Below, piece after piece: positions 50,668 to 59,286 of a stretch of 62,399 bases of DNA (within the stretch, counting starts at the first letter, position 1; every line of letters starts with the position of its first letter). Below the pieces are notes generated by a model. The model ran no database searches and was not told where the DNA came from. It worked only from the letters and a program-made list of their open reading frames with translations. A program made the translations under genes and the position numbers. The stretch comes from Nitrososphaerota archaeon (lineage in GTDB: Archaea; Thermoproteota; Nitrososphaeria; Nitrososphaerales; Nitrosopumilaceae): the NCBI GenBank assembly GCA_022573895.1, contig JACZTB010000007.1, positions 1 to 62,399 of the forward strand, in the 5' to 3' direction.

Positions 50668-52261
50668 GTTTAGGACCTGCATCAATTATTTCAGATGAGA
50701 CATTTTCAAATTTCTTAAAGTTTTCGACAAACATCTGAGCTAATTGTTTTGCGGAATAATCATACGAATTTTTGTTATCCCAAGTATTTTTTGGATCTAA
50801 AATTTCAGAAGGAACACCATCTACTTCAATCGGGACATCAAGATTGAATAAATCATCATGATTATATTTTACAATATCTAGTGCGCCTGAAAGAGCTGCA
50901 GTAACCATAGCACGGCTATATTTGATCTTGATTCTTTTTCCAATGCCATATGGACCACTAGACCAACCAGTGTTTACAAGATAAACTACAGTATTGTGTT
51001 GATTGATTTTCTCTCCGAGTAGTTTTGCATAAACTGATGCTGGTCTAGGCATAAATGGAGCCCCAAAACACTCAGAAAATACGGATTTTGGTTCTTTGAT
51101 TCCTCTTTCAGTTCCTGACAATTTACTGGTATAACCTGACATAAAGTGATACATGGCTCCTTCTTTTGTTAATCTAGAAACTGGAGGTAAAACTCCTAAT
51201 GCATCAGCAGTCAAAAATATAATCACTTTAGGATGTCCACCAACACTTGGAAATACTGCACCTGGAATGTAATCTAAAGGATATGCGACACGGGTATTTT
51301 CTGTTAAGCTGCTATCATCATAATTTGGCACATTATCATCAAGCACTACATTTTCTAAAACTGAACCTGGTTTGATTGCATTCCAGATTTCAGGTTCTGC
51401 TTCTTGGTTAAGATTTATACATTTTGCATAGCACCCACCTTCAAAGTTAAACGTGCCATTATCAGACCATCCATGCTCATCATCACCAATTAGTTTTCTA
51501 TTAGGATCTGCAGAAAGGCTAGTTTTTCCAGTACCAGACAATCCAAAGAATAGTGAAGTATCTCCTTTTTCTCCAATATTTGCAGAGCAATGCATTGGGA
51601 AAATTCCACGTTCTGGCAAAATAAAGTTCATTACACTAAACATTGATTTTTTCATTTCTCCAGCATATTGCGTACCCCCAATCAAGACAATTTTTCTTGT
51701 TAAATCAACAAGAATGAATACATTGGTTCGGGTTCCATCGATTTTCGGAACTGCTTCAAAGTCATTAATACACAATATAGTAAACTCAGGTTCGTGATTT
51801 TCTAATTCTTCATTTGTGGGTCGAATAAACAAGTTTCTTCCAAATAGATTTTGCCAAACACGATCATTAATCACTCTAATTGGCAAACAATTTTCTGGAT
51901 CAGCACCTACAAAACCATCAAAAATAAAAAGTTCCTTATTTTCAACAAAGTTCTTCATTTTTTCAAAAAGTTTCTCAAATTTATCACTTGGAAATTGATG
52001 ATTGATCTTTCCCCAATCAATTATATCACGAGTTTTGTCGTCATATACGATAAAGCGGTCATCAGGTGATCTACCGGTATATTTTCCAGTATTAACAGAA
52101 AGAGAACCTGTTGAATTTATGACACCTTCATTTTTTTCAACTGCGAGACGTGCCATCTCATCTACGCTAAGATTTCTGTGAACTTTGGAAGGATTAATTC
52201 CAAATGCAGTTAATTGCGATGAGAATTTGTCAGTTATAGCAGCACCTAGGATTTGAGTCAG
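50657..52261 (-). CDS. pckA: Phosphoenolpyruvate carboxykinase (ATP), CTG start proposed
   Basis: The core shows TGKYTGRSPDDRFIVYD, FFGLSGTGKTSLSADPNRKL (P-loop), IGDDEHGW and SGYTSKLSGTERG, all ATP-type PEPCK. It interconverts oxaloacetate and PEP for gluconeogenesis. The first ATG (52156) gives 499 residues, but 35 codons upstream remain open and read like the family's N-terminus (GINPSKVHRNLSVDEMARLA). No ATG, GTG or TTG is present in that extension before the stop; a CTG at 52261 lies seven bases after GGAGGTG. I therefore propose a CTG start and 534 residues. Confidence 0.93.
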   Translation of the reverse strand: MTQILGAAITDKFSSQLTAFGINPSKVHRNLSVDEMARLAVEKNEGVINSTGSLSVNTGKYTGRSPDDRFIVYDDKTRDIIDWGKINHQFPSDKFEKLFEKMKNFVENKELFIFDGFVGADPENCLPIRVINDRVWQNLFGRNLFIRPTNEELENHEPEFTILCINDFEAVPKIDGTRTNVFILVDLTRKIVLIGGTQYAGEMKKSMFSVMNFILPERGIFPMHCSANIGEKGDTSLFFGLSGTGKTSLSADPNRKLIGDDEHGWSDNGTFNFEGGCYAKCINLNQEAEPEIWNAIKPGSVLENVVLDDNVPNYDDSSLTENTRVAYPLDYIPGAVFPSVGGHPKVIIFLTADALGVLPPVSRLTKEGAMYHFMSGYTSKLSGTERGIKEPKSVFSECFGAPFMPRPASVYAKLLGEKINQHNTVVYLVNTGWSSGPYGIGKRIKIKYSRAMVTAALSGALDIVKYNHDDLFNLDVPIEVDGVPSEILDPKNTWDNKNSYDYSAKQLAQMFVENFKKFENVSSEIIDAGPKPTQ

Positions 52262-52268
52262 AGAATTA

Positions 52269-52275
52269 CACCTCC
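52269..52275 (-). promoter_or_regulatory. Strong Shine-Dalgarno before the proposed CTG start of pckA
   Basis: On the minus strand GGAGGTG is followed by seven bases and the CTG at 52261-52259. Such a full anti-16S match is rare in this window, where most starts look leaderless, and it decides the pckA start. Confidence 0.75.
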
Positions 52276-52410
52276 AAAAATTATTTTATCAATCTCAGAT
52301 TTGTTCATGAGATATTTCGATTCGCCTTGAATTTCCTTATTATCTCTTTCTTATCTGAAATTTTCTCTTGGCTAGGAACGTATTTATCTTAAAATTCAAG
52401 AGCCACTGTA

Positions 52411-52821
52411 ATGTCAATTAACAAAGATAAACTTGCAAAAAGACAGGAAATAAAAGGACATAATCCTGATTTTGTCAGACAAGAAAGTTGGCGTTATGTT
52501 AGACTTGAAACTAACTGGAGAAAACCAAAAGGAATTGATAATCATCAAAGAAAACAAAAGAGTAGGGGTCGTCCAGGTCTCGTTAAAGTTGGATATGGTG
52601 GACCTAAAGAGGCAAAAGGATTACATCCTTCAGGATATACAGATAATTTAGTTTACAATTTAAATGATTTAAAAAAATTAGATCCAAAAAAAGATGGTGT
52701 TAGATTTGGACATAGTGTTGGGACTAGAATGAGAAAAGAAATTGTTGTAAAAGCAATTGAAGGTAAATTCAAAATTTTTAATGCAAGAGTGAGTATAAGT
52801 GGTAGTAAATCTCAAAGCTAA
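52411..52821 (+). CDS. rpl15e: 50S ribosomal protein L15e (eL15)
   Basis: The 136 residues include KRQEIKGHNPDFVRQESWRY, KQKSRGRPGLVKVGYGGPKE and the C-terminal KEIVVKAIEGKFKIFNARVS. Length and order match archaeal eL15. A tatttatct box lies about 27 bases before the ATG. Overlaps rpl19e by 23 bases. Confidence 0.96.
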   Translation: MSINKDKLAKRQEIKGHNPDFVRQESWRYVRLETNWRKPKGIDNHQRKQKSRGRPGLVKVGYGGPKEAKGLHPSGYTDNLVYNLNDLKKLDPKKDGVRFGHSVGTRMRKEIVVKAIEGKFKIFNARVSISGSKSQS

Positions 52822-53254
52822 GAAAAGACTAGCATCTAGAGTTACGGGTGTTGGGATTCATAGAATAAAGTTTGACGCTGATCATCTTGATGATATTGCA
52901 GATGCAATTACAAGAGCAAATATTCGTAGTCTCATTACAGCAAATACAATCAGAATTAAATCATTTACAGGTACATCTAGAGGTAGAGCACGAAGAAAGA
53001 AAGCTCAAAAAAGCAAAAGAGGTACAACTCAAGGTTCAAAACATGGTAAGAAAGGAGCACGGGTAGGTAAGAAAGAAGTATACGTTGCTAAAGTTCGTTC
53101 ATTGAGACGATTGTTAAAAATTGCAAAAGACAGAAAAGATTTGACTAATCCAGAATTTTGGGCACTCTACAAAAAAGTTGGTGGAAATACGGTTAGAAAT
53201 AAAGCACATCTTAGAACTTTGATGGAAGAGATCAAGGTAGATAGAAAGAACTAG
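52799..53254 (+). CDS. rpl19e: 50S ribosomal protein L19e (eL19)
   Basis: The 151 residues begin (GTG) MVVNLKAKKRLASRVTGVG and include the R/K-rich RGRARRKKAQKSKRG stretch and RRLLKIAKDRKDLTNPEFW. Typical archaeal L19e. It ends overlapping the convergent MGMT gene by 4 bases. Confidence 0.95.
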   Translation: MVVNLKAKKRLASRVTGVGIHRIKFDADHLDDIADAITRANIRSLITANTIRIKSFTGTSRGRARRKKAQKSKRGTTQGSKHGKKGARVGKKEVYVAKVRSLRRLLKIAKDRKDLTNPEFWALYKKVGGNTVRNKAHLRTLMEEIKVDRKN

Positions 53255-53550
53255 AATCGATAAACCCTATTTTCCAAATCTATAATTTTACCATTTTTAA
53301 TTTGAATACCTTCATCATTTAGCAATCTTATTTTGATATGTTCTCCAAATGCATAACCGCCTATTTTTCCAGTAGACATTACAACTCTATGACATGGAAT
53401 GATCACAGGGTAAGGATTTTTGTTCATTATTTTTCCTACAATTCTCTGTCCATTTTTCAACCCAACAGCTTTCGCCAATTCACCATAAGTTGTAATTTGG
53501 CCTTTTGGAACCTCTAGTAATTTTTTGTAAATCTTTTGTTCAAGATTCAA
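53251..53550 (-). CDS. ogt: Methylated-DNA-protein-cysteine methyltransferase
   Basis: The 99-residue protein is the minimal C-terminal domain with the active-site IPCHRVV (Cys) and VPKGQITTYGELAKAVGLKN. It takes the methyl group from O6-methylguanine irreversibly. The N-terminal domain of longer family members is absent; small alkyltransferase-like homologues keep the Cys, so activity is expected. Overlaps dtdA by 4 bases. Confidence 0.92.
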   Translation of the reverse strand: MNLEQKIYKKLLEVPKGQITTYGELAKAVGLKNGQRIVGKIMNKNPYPVIIPCHRVVMSTGKIGGYAFGEHIKIRLLNDEGIQIKNGKIIDLENRVYRF

Positions 53551-54323
53551 AGTTTGATAACCTCAAGTTCTGTGGATTTAAGAAAATCAAGTACTTTTTG
53601 TTTATTGGAACCCAATCCATCCCAATCCAAAAGGGCAGTTTTTGCCATTCTATTTTGTGTAAGAATCTGAGAAAACATTTTTTCATCAAGACTGTCTAAT
53701 GCGTGTTTTGGAATTACGGTTCCAAGTGCATGTTTTCCTTCAAGTAATTCATTAGTAAATTTTGAAGGATAATGAGTTCCCCCAAAACAAATTGCAACAG
53801 GATTTTCTTTAATTGGTTGTGTAATTACTTGATGAACCAAAGTTGCTATTGAATTGCACAAGGATTTGTCATTCCACTGCTTTTCAGATGTACCTATTTC
53901 TATGAATATAGATGGTTTAGTCAGTGCGGTAGGCCCGTGGTGTGTTGCCTCAATAGTGATTTGGAATTCTGAAAATTGAGACTGATTTTTTTTCAAGGTT
54001 TGAAGATATGCTTTTTGGAGATGTGGATGAGGAACTGCAATTTGTCTTTCATTTCCGCCAAATTTTGCTTCAGAAAAATTACCAGTACAATGACAAGTCA
54101 GAGCTAGTACTCCTGATTCGGCAGCATGTTTTGAGAGAAATACAAATCCATCATAATCATATTTTTCTTGTAACCAATCAGCAAAAATGGTAGGGGTGGA
54201 GATTATTATCAAATCATAATATTTTCCACGGAAAATATCACTTTCTTGAATCATTTCTTTTGAAAGAAATTTTGCCATATTGTGACCCGCTGGATCATCT
54301 TGATACGCAACTAGTAGCTCCAT
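53547..54323 (-). CDS. dtdA: D-aminoacyl-tRNA deacylase (archaeal DtdA)
   Basis: The 258-residue protein is the archaeal/plant GEK1-type enzyme: YQDDPAGHNMAKFLSKEM at the N-terminus, VFLSKHAAESGVLALTCHCT, HPHLQKAYLQTLKKNQ, EATHHGPTALTKPSIFIEIG and CFGGTHYPSKFT with conserved His residues. It hydrolyses D-amino acids from tRNA. Cotranscribed with the MGMT gene. Divergent from secE. Confidence 0.95.
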   Translation of the reverse strand: MELLVAYQDDPAGHNMAKFLSKEMIQESDIFRGKYYDLIIISTPTIFADWLQEKYDYDGFVFLSKHAAESGVLALTCHCTGNFSEAKFGGNERQIAVPHPHLQKAYLQTLKKNQSQFSEFQITIEATHHGPTALTKPSIFIEIGTSEKQWNDKSLCNSIATLVHQVITQPIKENPVAICFGGTHYPSKFTNELLEGKHALGTVIPKHALDSLDEKMFSQILTQNRMAKTALLDWDGLGSNKQKVLDFLKSTELEVIKL

Positions 54324-54362
54324 GAGATAAGAGATATAAGGACACCTTATTAATTTCCAGCA

Positions 54363-54542
54363 ATGAATCTACACCCAGCGCAGACTGTGAGAAACATGAT
54401 CAATACTTTGAAAATCACAAAAAAACCAGATAGAGATGAGTATTCACAACATCTCAGATTGGTAATGTTTGGAATAGCAGGAGTTGGGACAATTGGGTTT
54501 ATTATTCAGTTTGTATTTTCGGTAATTACATTTGGTAGATAA
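54363..54542 (+). CDS. secE: Protein translocase subunit SecE (Sec61 gamma)
   Basis: A 59-residue ORF, ATG 54363 to TAA 54540-54542. It has the conserved cytosolic helix (TLKITKKPDRDEYSQHLRLV) with the KPxxxE pattern and one membrane helix (GIAGVGTIGFIIQFVFSVI), as in archaeal SecE. It clamps SecY (41621-43051). Two bases separate it from spt5, the usual secE-nusG order. Confidence 0.92.
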   Translation: MNLHPAQTVRNMINTLKITKKPDRDEYSQHLRLVMFGIAGVGTIGFIIQFVFSVITFGR

Positions 54543-54544
54543 AA

Positions 54545-55003
54545 TTGACAGAAGAAATAAAATCACATTTGTTTGCAATTAGGACCACTGGTGGACAAGA
54601 AAAAGTGGTAATGAGGTTATTAGAAGCTAAAGCAAATGCAAATAAAATTAACATTCAATCAGTTTTGCTGGTCGACAATCTAAAAGGCTATGTTGTAATT
54701 GAAGCAGTCAATCCAAGTGATGCATACATGGCAGTTGAGGGAATTAGACATATTCGTGGCCAATTAAGAGGAGAATTAGAATTCAAAGATATTGAGGGAT
54801 ATCTAATCAAGAAATCAACAGTTTCACAATTAGCAATTGATAACATAGTAGAAATCACAGGAGGTCCGTTCAAAGGAATGAAAGCAACAGTTACCAGAAT
54901 AGATGCTGATAAAGAAGAAGCAACAGTAGTTTTGTTAGATGCCTCATACCAATTACCAGTAACGGTAGATGCAAACTATCTGAAAATATCTAGTGAGACT
55001 TAG
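54545..55003 (+). CDS. spt5: Transcription elongation factor Spt5 (NusG-like)
   Basis: The 152 residues form an NGN domain (HLFAIRTTGGQEKVVMRLLE; EAVNPSDAYMAVEGIRHIRG) and a KOW domain (VEITGGPFKGMKATVTRID). Spt5 binds RNA polymerase with Spt4 to promote elongation. TTG start. It lies in the secE-spt5-L11 cluster. Confidence 0.95.
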   Translation: MTEEIKSHLFAIRTTGGQEKVVMRLLEAKANANKINIQSVLLVDNLKGYVVIEAVNPSDAYMAVEGIRHIRGQLRGELEFKDIEGYLIKKSTVSQLAIDNIVEITGGPFKGMKATVTRIDADKEEATVVLLDASYQLPVTVDANYLKISSET

Positions 55004-55038
55004 GAAGGATTAAATTTTTCGTATTGAGTGGATAAAAG

Positions 55039-55518
55039 ATGGGAGAACAAAAAGTATCAGCACTTGTAACTGGAGGAGAAGCATCTGCAGGTCCACCATT
55101 AGGCCCATCATTAGGTCCTCTAGGAGTCAACATTATGGAAGTCATAAAGGCAATTAACGATAAAACAAAAGACTTTGAGGGAATGAAAGTTCCAGTAACT
55201 GTTGTTGTTGATACCGATACAAAAAAATATGAAATTGAAATTGGTATTCCTTCAGCTGCAGGACTCATTATGAAAGAAGCAGGAATCAAAAAAGGTTCAG
55301 GGGCATCAGGTACTGAATGGGTAGGAGATGTCACAATGGATGGAATTATCAAAGTAGCAAATACAAAACTTGAGAAATCTTACACTTCTTCATTAAAATC
55401 TGTTGCAAAAACAATAGTTGGTACATGTATTCCATTAGGAGTAAAAATAGAAGGTAAGACTCCAAAAGAGATTACTGTCGAAATCAACGAAGGCAAGTGG
55501 GATGAAAAATTCCAATAA
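55039..55518 (+). CDS. rpl11: 50S ribosomal protein L11 (uL11)
   Basis: The 159 residues start MGEQKVSALVTGGEASAGPP with LGPSLGPLGVNIMEVIKAIN and end with the RNA-binding domain (KSVAKTIVGTCIPLGVKIEG). Typical archaeal L11, part of the GTPase-associated centre together with L10/P0 and L12. Confidence 0.97.
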   Translation: MGEQKVSALVTGGEASAGPPLGPSLGPLGVNIMEVIKAINDKTKDFEGMKVPVTVVVDTDTKKYEIEIGIPSAAGLIMKEAGIKKGSGASGTEWVGDVTMDGIIKVANTKLEKSYTSSLKSVAKTIVGTCIPLGVKIEGKTPKEITVEINEGKWDEKFQ

Positions 55519-55974
55519 TTATTGGATTAGATAAACTGGATCTTTATTGGTTTTTTGTAATTCTACAAAGGTTTCAGTATTTTGAATGCCATCTATTTTT
55601 CCAATTTTTTCAATTACCACAGTATGAAGGGCTTCAAGGTTCTTGGCATAAACTTGAATCAGTATGTCAAATCTACCAGTAATTTCTGAGATTGAGATAA
55701 CTTCTGAAATTTCCATGAATTTTTGGTGAATTGCATCCTTACACTTGGGATCTCGATTGATTCCAATGGTAGCTTTTACACCTATACCTAAGAGAGAGTC
55801 ATCTATTTCTACGGTGAATTTTTTGATCAGTTTTTTCTTCTGCAATCTTTTGATTCTGCTATAAAGCACAGAAGCATTGATCTCAAGTTTTTTTGATAAA
55901 ACAGGAACAGAGATAGAACCATCTTTGGATAATTCAAAAAGTAATTTCATATCAAGTTCATCGAATCTATGCAA
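55519..55974 (-). CDS. Lrp/AsnC family transcriptional regulator
   Basis: The 151 residues have an N-terminal winged helix-turn-helix (LDMKLLFELSKDGSISVPVL; KKLEINASVLYSRIKRLQKK) and a RAM domain (SISEITGRFDILIQVYAKNL). It is a complete DNA-binding Lrp regulator, unlike the two RAM-only proteins at 1665 and 4313. It sits between L11 and L1 on the other strand and interrupts the ribosomal run. Its promoter region and that of L1 are back to back (about 165 bases). Confidence 0.92.
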   Translation of the reverse strand: MHRFDELDMKLLFELSKDGSISVPVLSKKLEINASVLYSRIKRLQKKKLIKKFTVEIDDSLLGIGVKATIGINRDPKCKDAIHQKFMEISEVISISEITGRFDILIQVYAKNLEALHTVVIEKIGKIDGIQNTETFVELQKTNKDPVYLIQ

Positions 55975-56110
55975 CGTATTAGAAAATTGGGAAATTGATT
56001 TAATATATGTAGGTTTTAAGATAAATTTCCTTTGTAATTGCAGTTATTTTGTAGAAAAAGTGTAATTTTTTTAAATAAATGATAATTGGGAATTTTAATC
56101 TCTAAACGAT

Positions 56111-56118
56111 TTTAAGTA
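56111..56118 (+). promoter_or_regulatory. TATA-like box for rpl1
   Basis: The tttaagta element is centred about 27 bases before the ATG at 56141, supporting that start and a leaderless message. Confidence 0.55.
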
Positions 56119-56140
56119 GGCTTTTTTGAAATTGTTCGTA

Positions 56141-56803
56141 ATGATTACAGAGGTCCAGCTTACTGAGTTGGTTAAAAAAGTCAAGGCTGAAACTAAACAG
56201 AGGAAATTTACACAAGCCATAGAGTTGATCATCAACTTCAAAGATATTGATGTCAAGAAAGGATTTGCGCTCAACGAAGTGGTTCAACTCCCAAAGACAA
56301 ATTCTCCAGCAACTGTTTGTGTGATGGCTACAGGAGATATGAGCCTGAAAGCAAAAAAAGCAAACGCTGATGCAGTTATTGGAACAGAGGAATTAGAAAA
56401 ATTTGCAAACAACAAAAGAGAATCTCGAAAATTTATTAACAAATATGATTTCTTTTTGGCAGACACAAAAGTCATGCCACTTGTCGGAAAAACTTTGGGT
56501 CAGCTTTTAGGTCCTAGAGGAAAAATGCCAACACCAGTTCCATTTGATGCACCTATTGAATCATTTTTAGAAAGATTTAGATCATCAATCAAAGTTAGAA
56601 CAAGAGCATCTTCATCAATATCATGTAAAATTGGGGATGAATCCATGGAAGATTCAGACTTGGCAACTAATGCACACGCCGTTCTTAGTGCAATTGAAAA
56701 GAAATTGCCAAACGGGGAGAGAAATATCAAGAGAATAATGGTAAAAACTACAATGGGTAAACCAATAAAACAAGTACAAGAGGTTAAGAAGAAATTTGCA
56801 TGA
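56141..56803 (+). CDS. rpl1: 50S ribosomal protein L1 (uL1)
   Basis: About 220 residues: LTELVKKVKAETKQRKFTQA, FFLADTKVMPLVGKTLGQLL, LGPRGKMPTPVPF and IKRIMVKTTMGKPIKQVQE. L1 forms the mobile stalk. I use ATG 56141; the longer frame (56126) would start within the TATA spacing. Overlaps rplP0 by 8 bases. Confidence 0.95.
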   Translation: MITEVQLTELVKKVKAETKQRKFTQAIELIINFKDIDVKKGFALNEVVQLPKTNSPATVCVMATGDMSLKAKKANADAVIGTEELEKFANNKRESRKFINKYDFFLADTKVMPLVGKTLGQLLGPRGKMPTPVPFDAPIESFLERFRSSIKVRTRASSSISCKIGDESMEDSDLATNAHAVLSAIEKKLPNGERNIKRIMVKTTMGKPIKQVQEVKKKFA

Positions 56804-57662
56804 GAATAGAACATCTTATCCCAAAAGAAAAGCCCAGATGTATCAACAATTACAAGAGCTGCCAAAAAAATACAAAGTTCTAGCTCTAATCAAAATGTAC
56901 AAGGTGCGTTCTACACAAATATTACCTTTAAGAAAAATTCTCAAAGGTGACGTAGAAATTGTTAGTATAAAGGATAAAGTTGTAAAAAAAGCCCTGGAGA
57001 AAATTGATGTACCAGGAATTAAAGACATTATTGAAGAGCTTACAGGGCAATGTATGTTCATGTTCACCAACATGTCACCATTCAAGCTAAATGTCATTCT
57101 AGCCAAAAATAAAATCATGATGGTTGCAAGAGGAGGAGATATTGCAAGTATAGATATTGTAGTACCTGCAAAAAACACAGGAATTGCGCCAGGACCAATG
57201 CTTACGGAATTCAAAAACGCAGGAATTCCAACTAAAATTGACCAAGGAACAATTTGGATTGCAAAGGATACTACCCCGGTATTAAAAGGCGAAGTTATCA
57301 ATGAAAAATTAGCGGTAATTCTTGGAAAATTAGATATCAAGCCTATAGAGGCTGGAATTTCACTTTATGTAGCCCTAGAAGACGGCCTCAAGTACACTGA
57401 AGAAGAGATGATAATTGATGTTGAGAAGATCAGAGCAGAATTTTCACAAGCACATCAAGAAGCAGTTTCACTATCTGTTGAAGCAGCTTATGTCACGCCA
57501 GAGAACATTTCACAAATACTCAGTAAAGCAGCACAGTCTGCACGTTCTGTATCTATCGAATCAGGTTTTATGACTGATGAAACAAAAGAACAGGTGTTAC
57601 AAAAAGCAGATGCTCAAGCAAGAGCAGTTGCCGGAAAAGCAAAAGATTACACACCAGCCTAG
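56796..57662 (+). CDS. rplP0: 50S ribosomal protein L10 (P0, uL10)
   Basis: The 288-residue protein has the rRNA-binding domain (KYKVLALIKMYKVRSTQILP), the archaeal insertion (VVPAKNTGIAPGPMLTEFKN; GIPTKIDQGTIWIAKDTTPV) and a helical spine for L12 dimers. Unlike many archaeal P0 proteins it ends in GKAKDYTPA without the acidic MGLGALF-like tail. TTG start at the end of rpl1. L12 does not follow but lies inverted at 58361-58654. Confidence 0.94.
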   Translation: MHENRTSYPKRKAQMYQQLQELPKKYKVLALIKMYKVRSTQILPLRKILKGDVEIVSIKDKVVKKALEKIDVPGIKDIIEELTGQCMFMFTNMSPFKLNVILAKNKIMMVARGGDIASIDIVVPAKNTGIAPGPMLTEFKNAGIPTKIDQGTIWIAKDTTPVLKGEVINEKLAVILGKLDIKPIEAGISLYVALEDGLKYTEEEMIIDVEKIRAEFSQAHQEAVSLSVEAAYVTPENISQILSKAAQSARSVSIESGFMTDETKEQVLQKADAQARAVAGKAKDYTPA

Positions 57663-58291
57663 GTTTCACGAACTTTAGGAAGATTCCAGTTATACTTCAT
57701 TGCAAGTAATCTTATTCCAGTTGCTGCAATAATTCCAATGATTGATGCGACTTGCATATTCCCGCCGTAGAAAAGAATAGTGTAAAAGATTACAATACCA
57801 ATTAAACTTGCAACTGCATAGACTTCTTTAACAAAAACTATTGGAATCTCTCTGACAAAAACATCTCTGAGAATTCCGCCACCAATAGCAGTAATTACTC
57901 CTCCAAACAACATTGGAAGAAAGTCTAATCCAACTATTTGATATGCAATTGATGCTCCTATAATTGAAAAAACTCCCAATCCTATTGCATCAAAAATTAG
58001 CCAAACATTCATTCGTTTTTTAAAATATGAATAAAGGAAGAACATTACAAGTCCAGTAATTACAGTTATGGTAACATAGACAGGATCTGAAAAGGCTGTA
58101 GGAAACCGACCAAAAATTACATCTCGGGTAATTCCACCTGCTACTCCAACTACTGTTGCCAAAACAATGATTCCAAAAATATCAGCCTTGTGTGCAATTG
58201 CTTTTGATGCTCCAGTTACTGCAAAAGCTATTGTACCCAAATAATCAAGAATGCTGATGAATCCATCTATTGGAAAAGAGAAATCTACCAA
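57659..58291 (-). CDS. TRIC-like channel family protein (UPF0126)
   Basis: The 210-residue protein has seven hydrophobic helices in two repeats with the signature Gly-rich turns (ATVVGVAGGITRDVIFGRFP and GVITAIGGGILRDVFVREIP), as in the trimeric intracellular cation (TRIC) channels of bacteria and archaea. K+ permeation is known for relatives. It overlaps the end of rplP0 by 4 bases on the opposite strand and divides P0 from L12. Confidence 0.88.
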   Translation of the reverse strand: MVDFSFPIDGFISILDYLGTIAFAVTGASKAIAHKADIFGIIVLATVVGVAGGITRDVIFGRFPTAFSDPVYVTITVITGLVMFFLYSYFKKRMNVWLIFDAIGLGVFSIIGASIAYQIVGLDFLPMLFGGVITAIGGGILRDVFVREIPIVFVKEVYAVASLIGIVIFYTILFYGGNMQVASIIGIIAATGIRLLAMKYNWNLPKVRET

Positions 58292-58360
58292 TCAATACAG
58301 GGACAGTATTATTGGTAATTAAGATTAATAAAAATAAAGAACAAAATTGAAAAAAGTTAT

Positions 58361-58654
58361 CTAACCAAACAGAGAAGACAATCCTTCCATGGCTGCTTCT
58401 TCGGTTTTACCAGTATCTTTAGGTTTTTCCTCTTTCTTTGCTTCACCACTGGCTGCTGGTGCATCTGCTGCAACTGCTACAGGTGCGGCTTTGATTGCAT
58501 CATCAATATTTACATCGGCTAATGCTGCAACTAGTGCTTTAACTTGAGCTTCATTAACATCAGTACCAGATGCTTTTACAACTGAGCTGATGTTTGTCTC
58601 ATTAACTTCCTTTTTCAGCTTGTGAAGAAGTAAAGCAGCGTAAACATATTCCAT
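58361..58654 (-). CDS. rpl12: 50S ribosomal protein L12 (P1-like)
   Basis: The 97-residue archaeal L12: dimer helices ([20 protein letters not shown]), Ala-rich hinge ([20 protein letters not shown]) and acidic C-terminus ending [10 protein letters not shown], the factor-binding tail. It is on the minus strand and separated from rplP0 by the TRIC gene, whereas L1-P0-L12 is a common archaeal order. Confidence 0.97.
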   Translation of the reverse strand: MEYVYAALLLHKLKKEVNETNISSVVKASGTDVNEAQVKALVAALADVNIDDAIKAAPVAVAADAPAASGEAKKEEKPKDTGKTEEAAMEGLSSLFG

Positions 58655-58718
58655 TGTATCGAGATTTTCCTAGGGCATAATATAAAACTATGGAGAAATC
58701 ATGCCTGAAATTTGAAAA

Positions 58719-59228
58719 CTAGTTCAAGATTTTAAGACTTCGACAAACGGAATAAAGTGCTCTTTTCAGGTTTTTATCAACCAAACTCTCCATTCTATAT
58801 TTCAAAACTCGTTTTGCTTCATCTCTTTCTGAACCAAGAGGTAATGACAATACTTTGTTAAGAAATTCTGATAGAGATTCTCGAATCCAGCCATCCAGCA
58901 TTTGATACACCTGAGGAGGAATTATATCACATTTGTCTTTATCAAGATCAATTACATCAGCAAAATTTTCGTATTCAATTCTATACACTAAAGCTAGAAC
59001 AACATTATCAGGGGTAGGATACAATAGTATCTCTCGTGATCGTTCTCCTGTTTTTCCTTGTTCTATCTTATTTTTGAGGCCAACAGGATTGACTATTACG
59101 CCATTGATTCCTACTTTTCTGCCATCTATACCTGTTATTACACCAAAGATAAAGTCGTTATAATCGCCATTTTTTCTAGTAGAAAAAACATGAGCTCCTT
59201 CTTTTAAACTAAGTTTTTGTCCAAACAC
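58719..59228 (-). CDS. Hypothetical protein, 169 residues
   Basis: No family recognised. The N-terminal half looks like a small beta-barrel (GAHVFSTRKNGDYNDFIFGV, ITGIDGRKVGINGVIVNPVG), the C-terminal half is helical (LDGWIRESLSEFLNKVLSLP; SLVDKNLKRALYSVCRSLKI). No signal, metal motif or membrane helix. It lies upstream of rpl12 on the same strand and may share a message. Confidence 0.7.
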   Translation of the reverse strand: MFGQKLSLKEGAHVFSTRKNGDYNDFIFGVITGIDGRKVGINGVIVNPVGLKNKIEQGKTGERSREILLYPTPDNVVLALVYRIEYENFADVIDLDKDKCDIIPPQVYQMLDGWIRESLSEFLNKVLSLPLGSERDEAKRVLKYRMESLVDKNLKRALYSVCRSLKILN

Positions 59229-59286
59229 GAGTTAACTGAAATGTGTAGTGTATTTAATGTATTATTTATCAATACAAGTGAACAGT

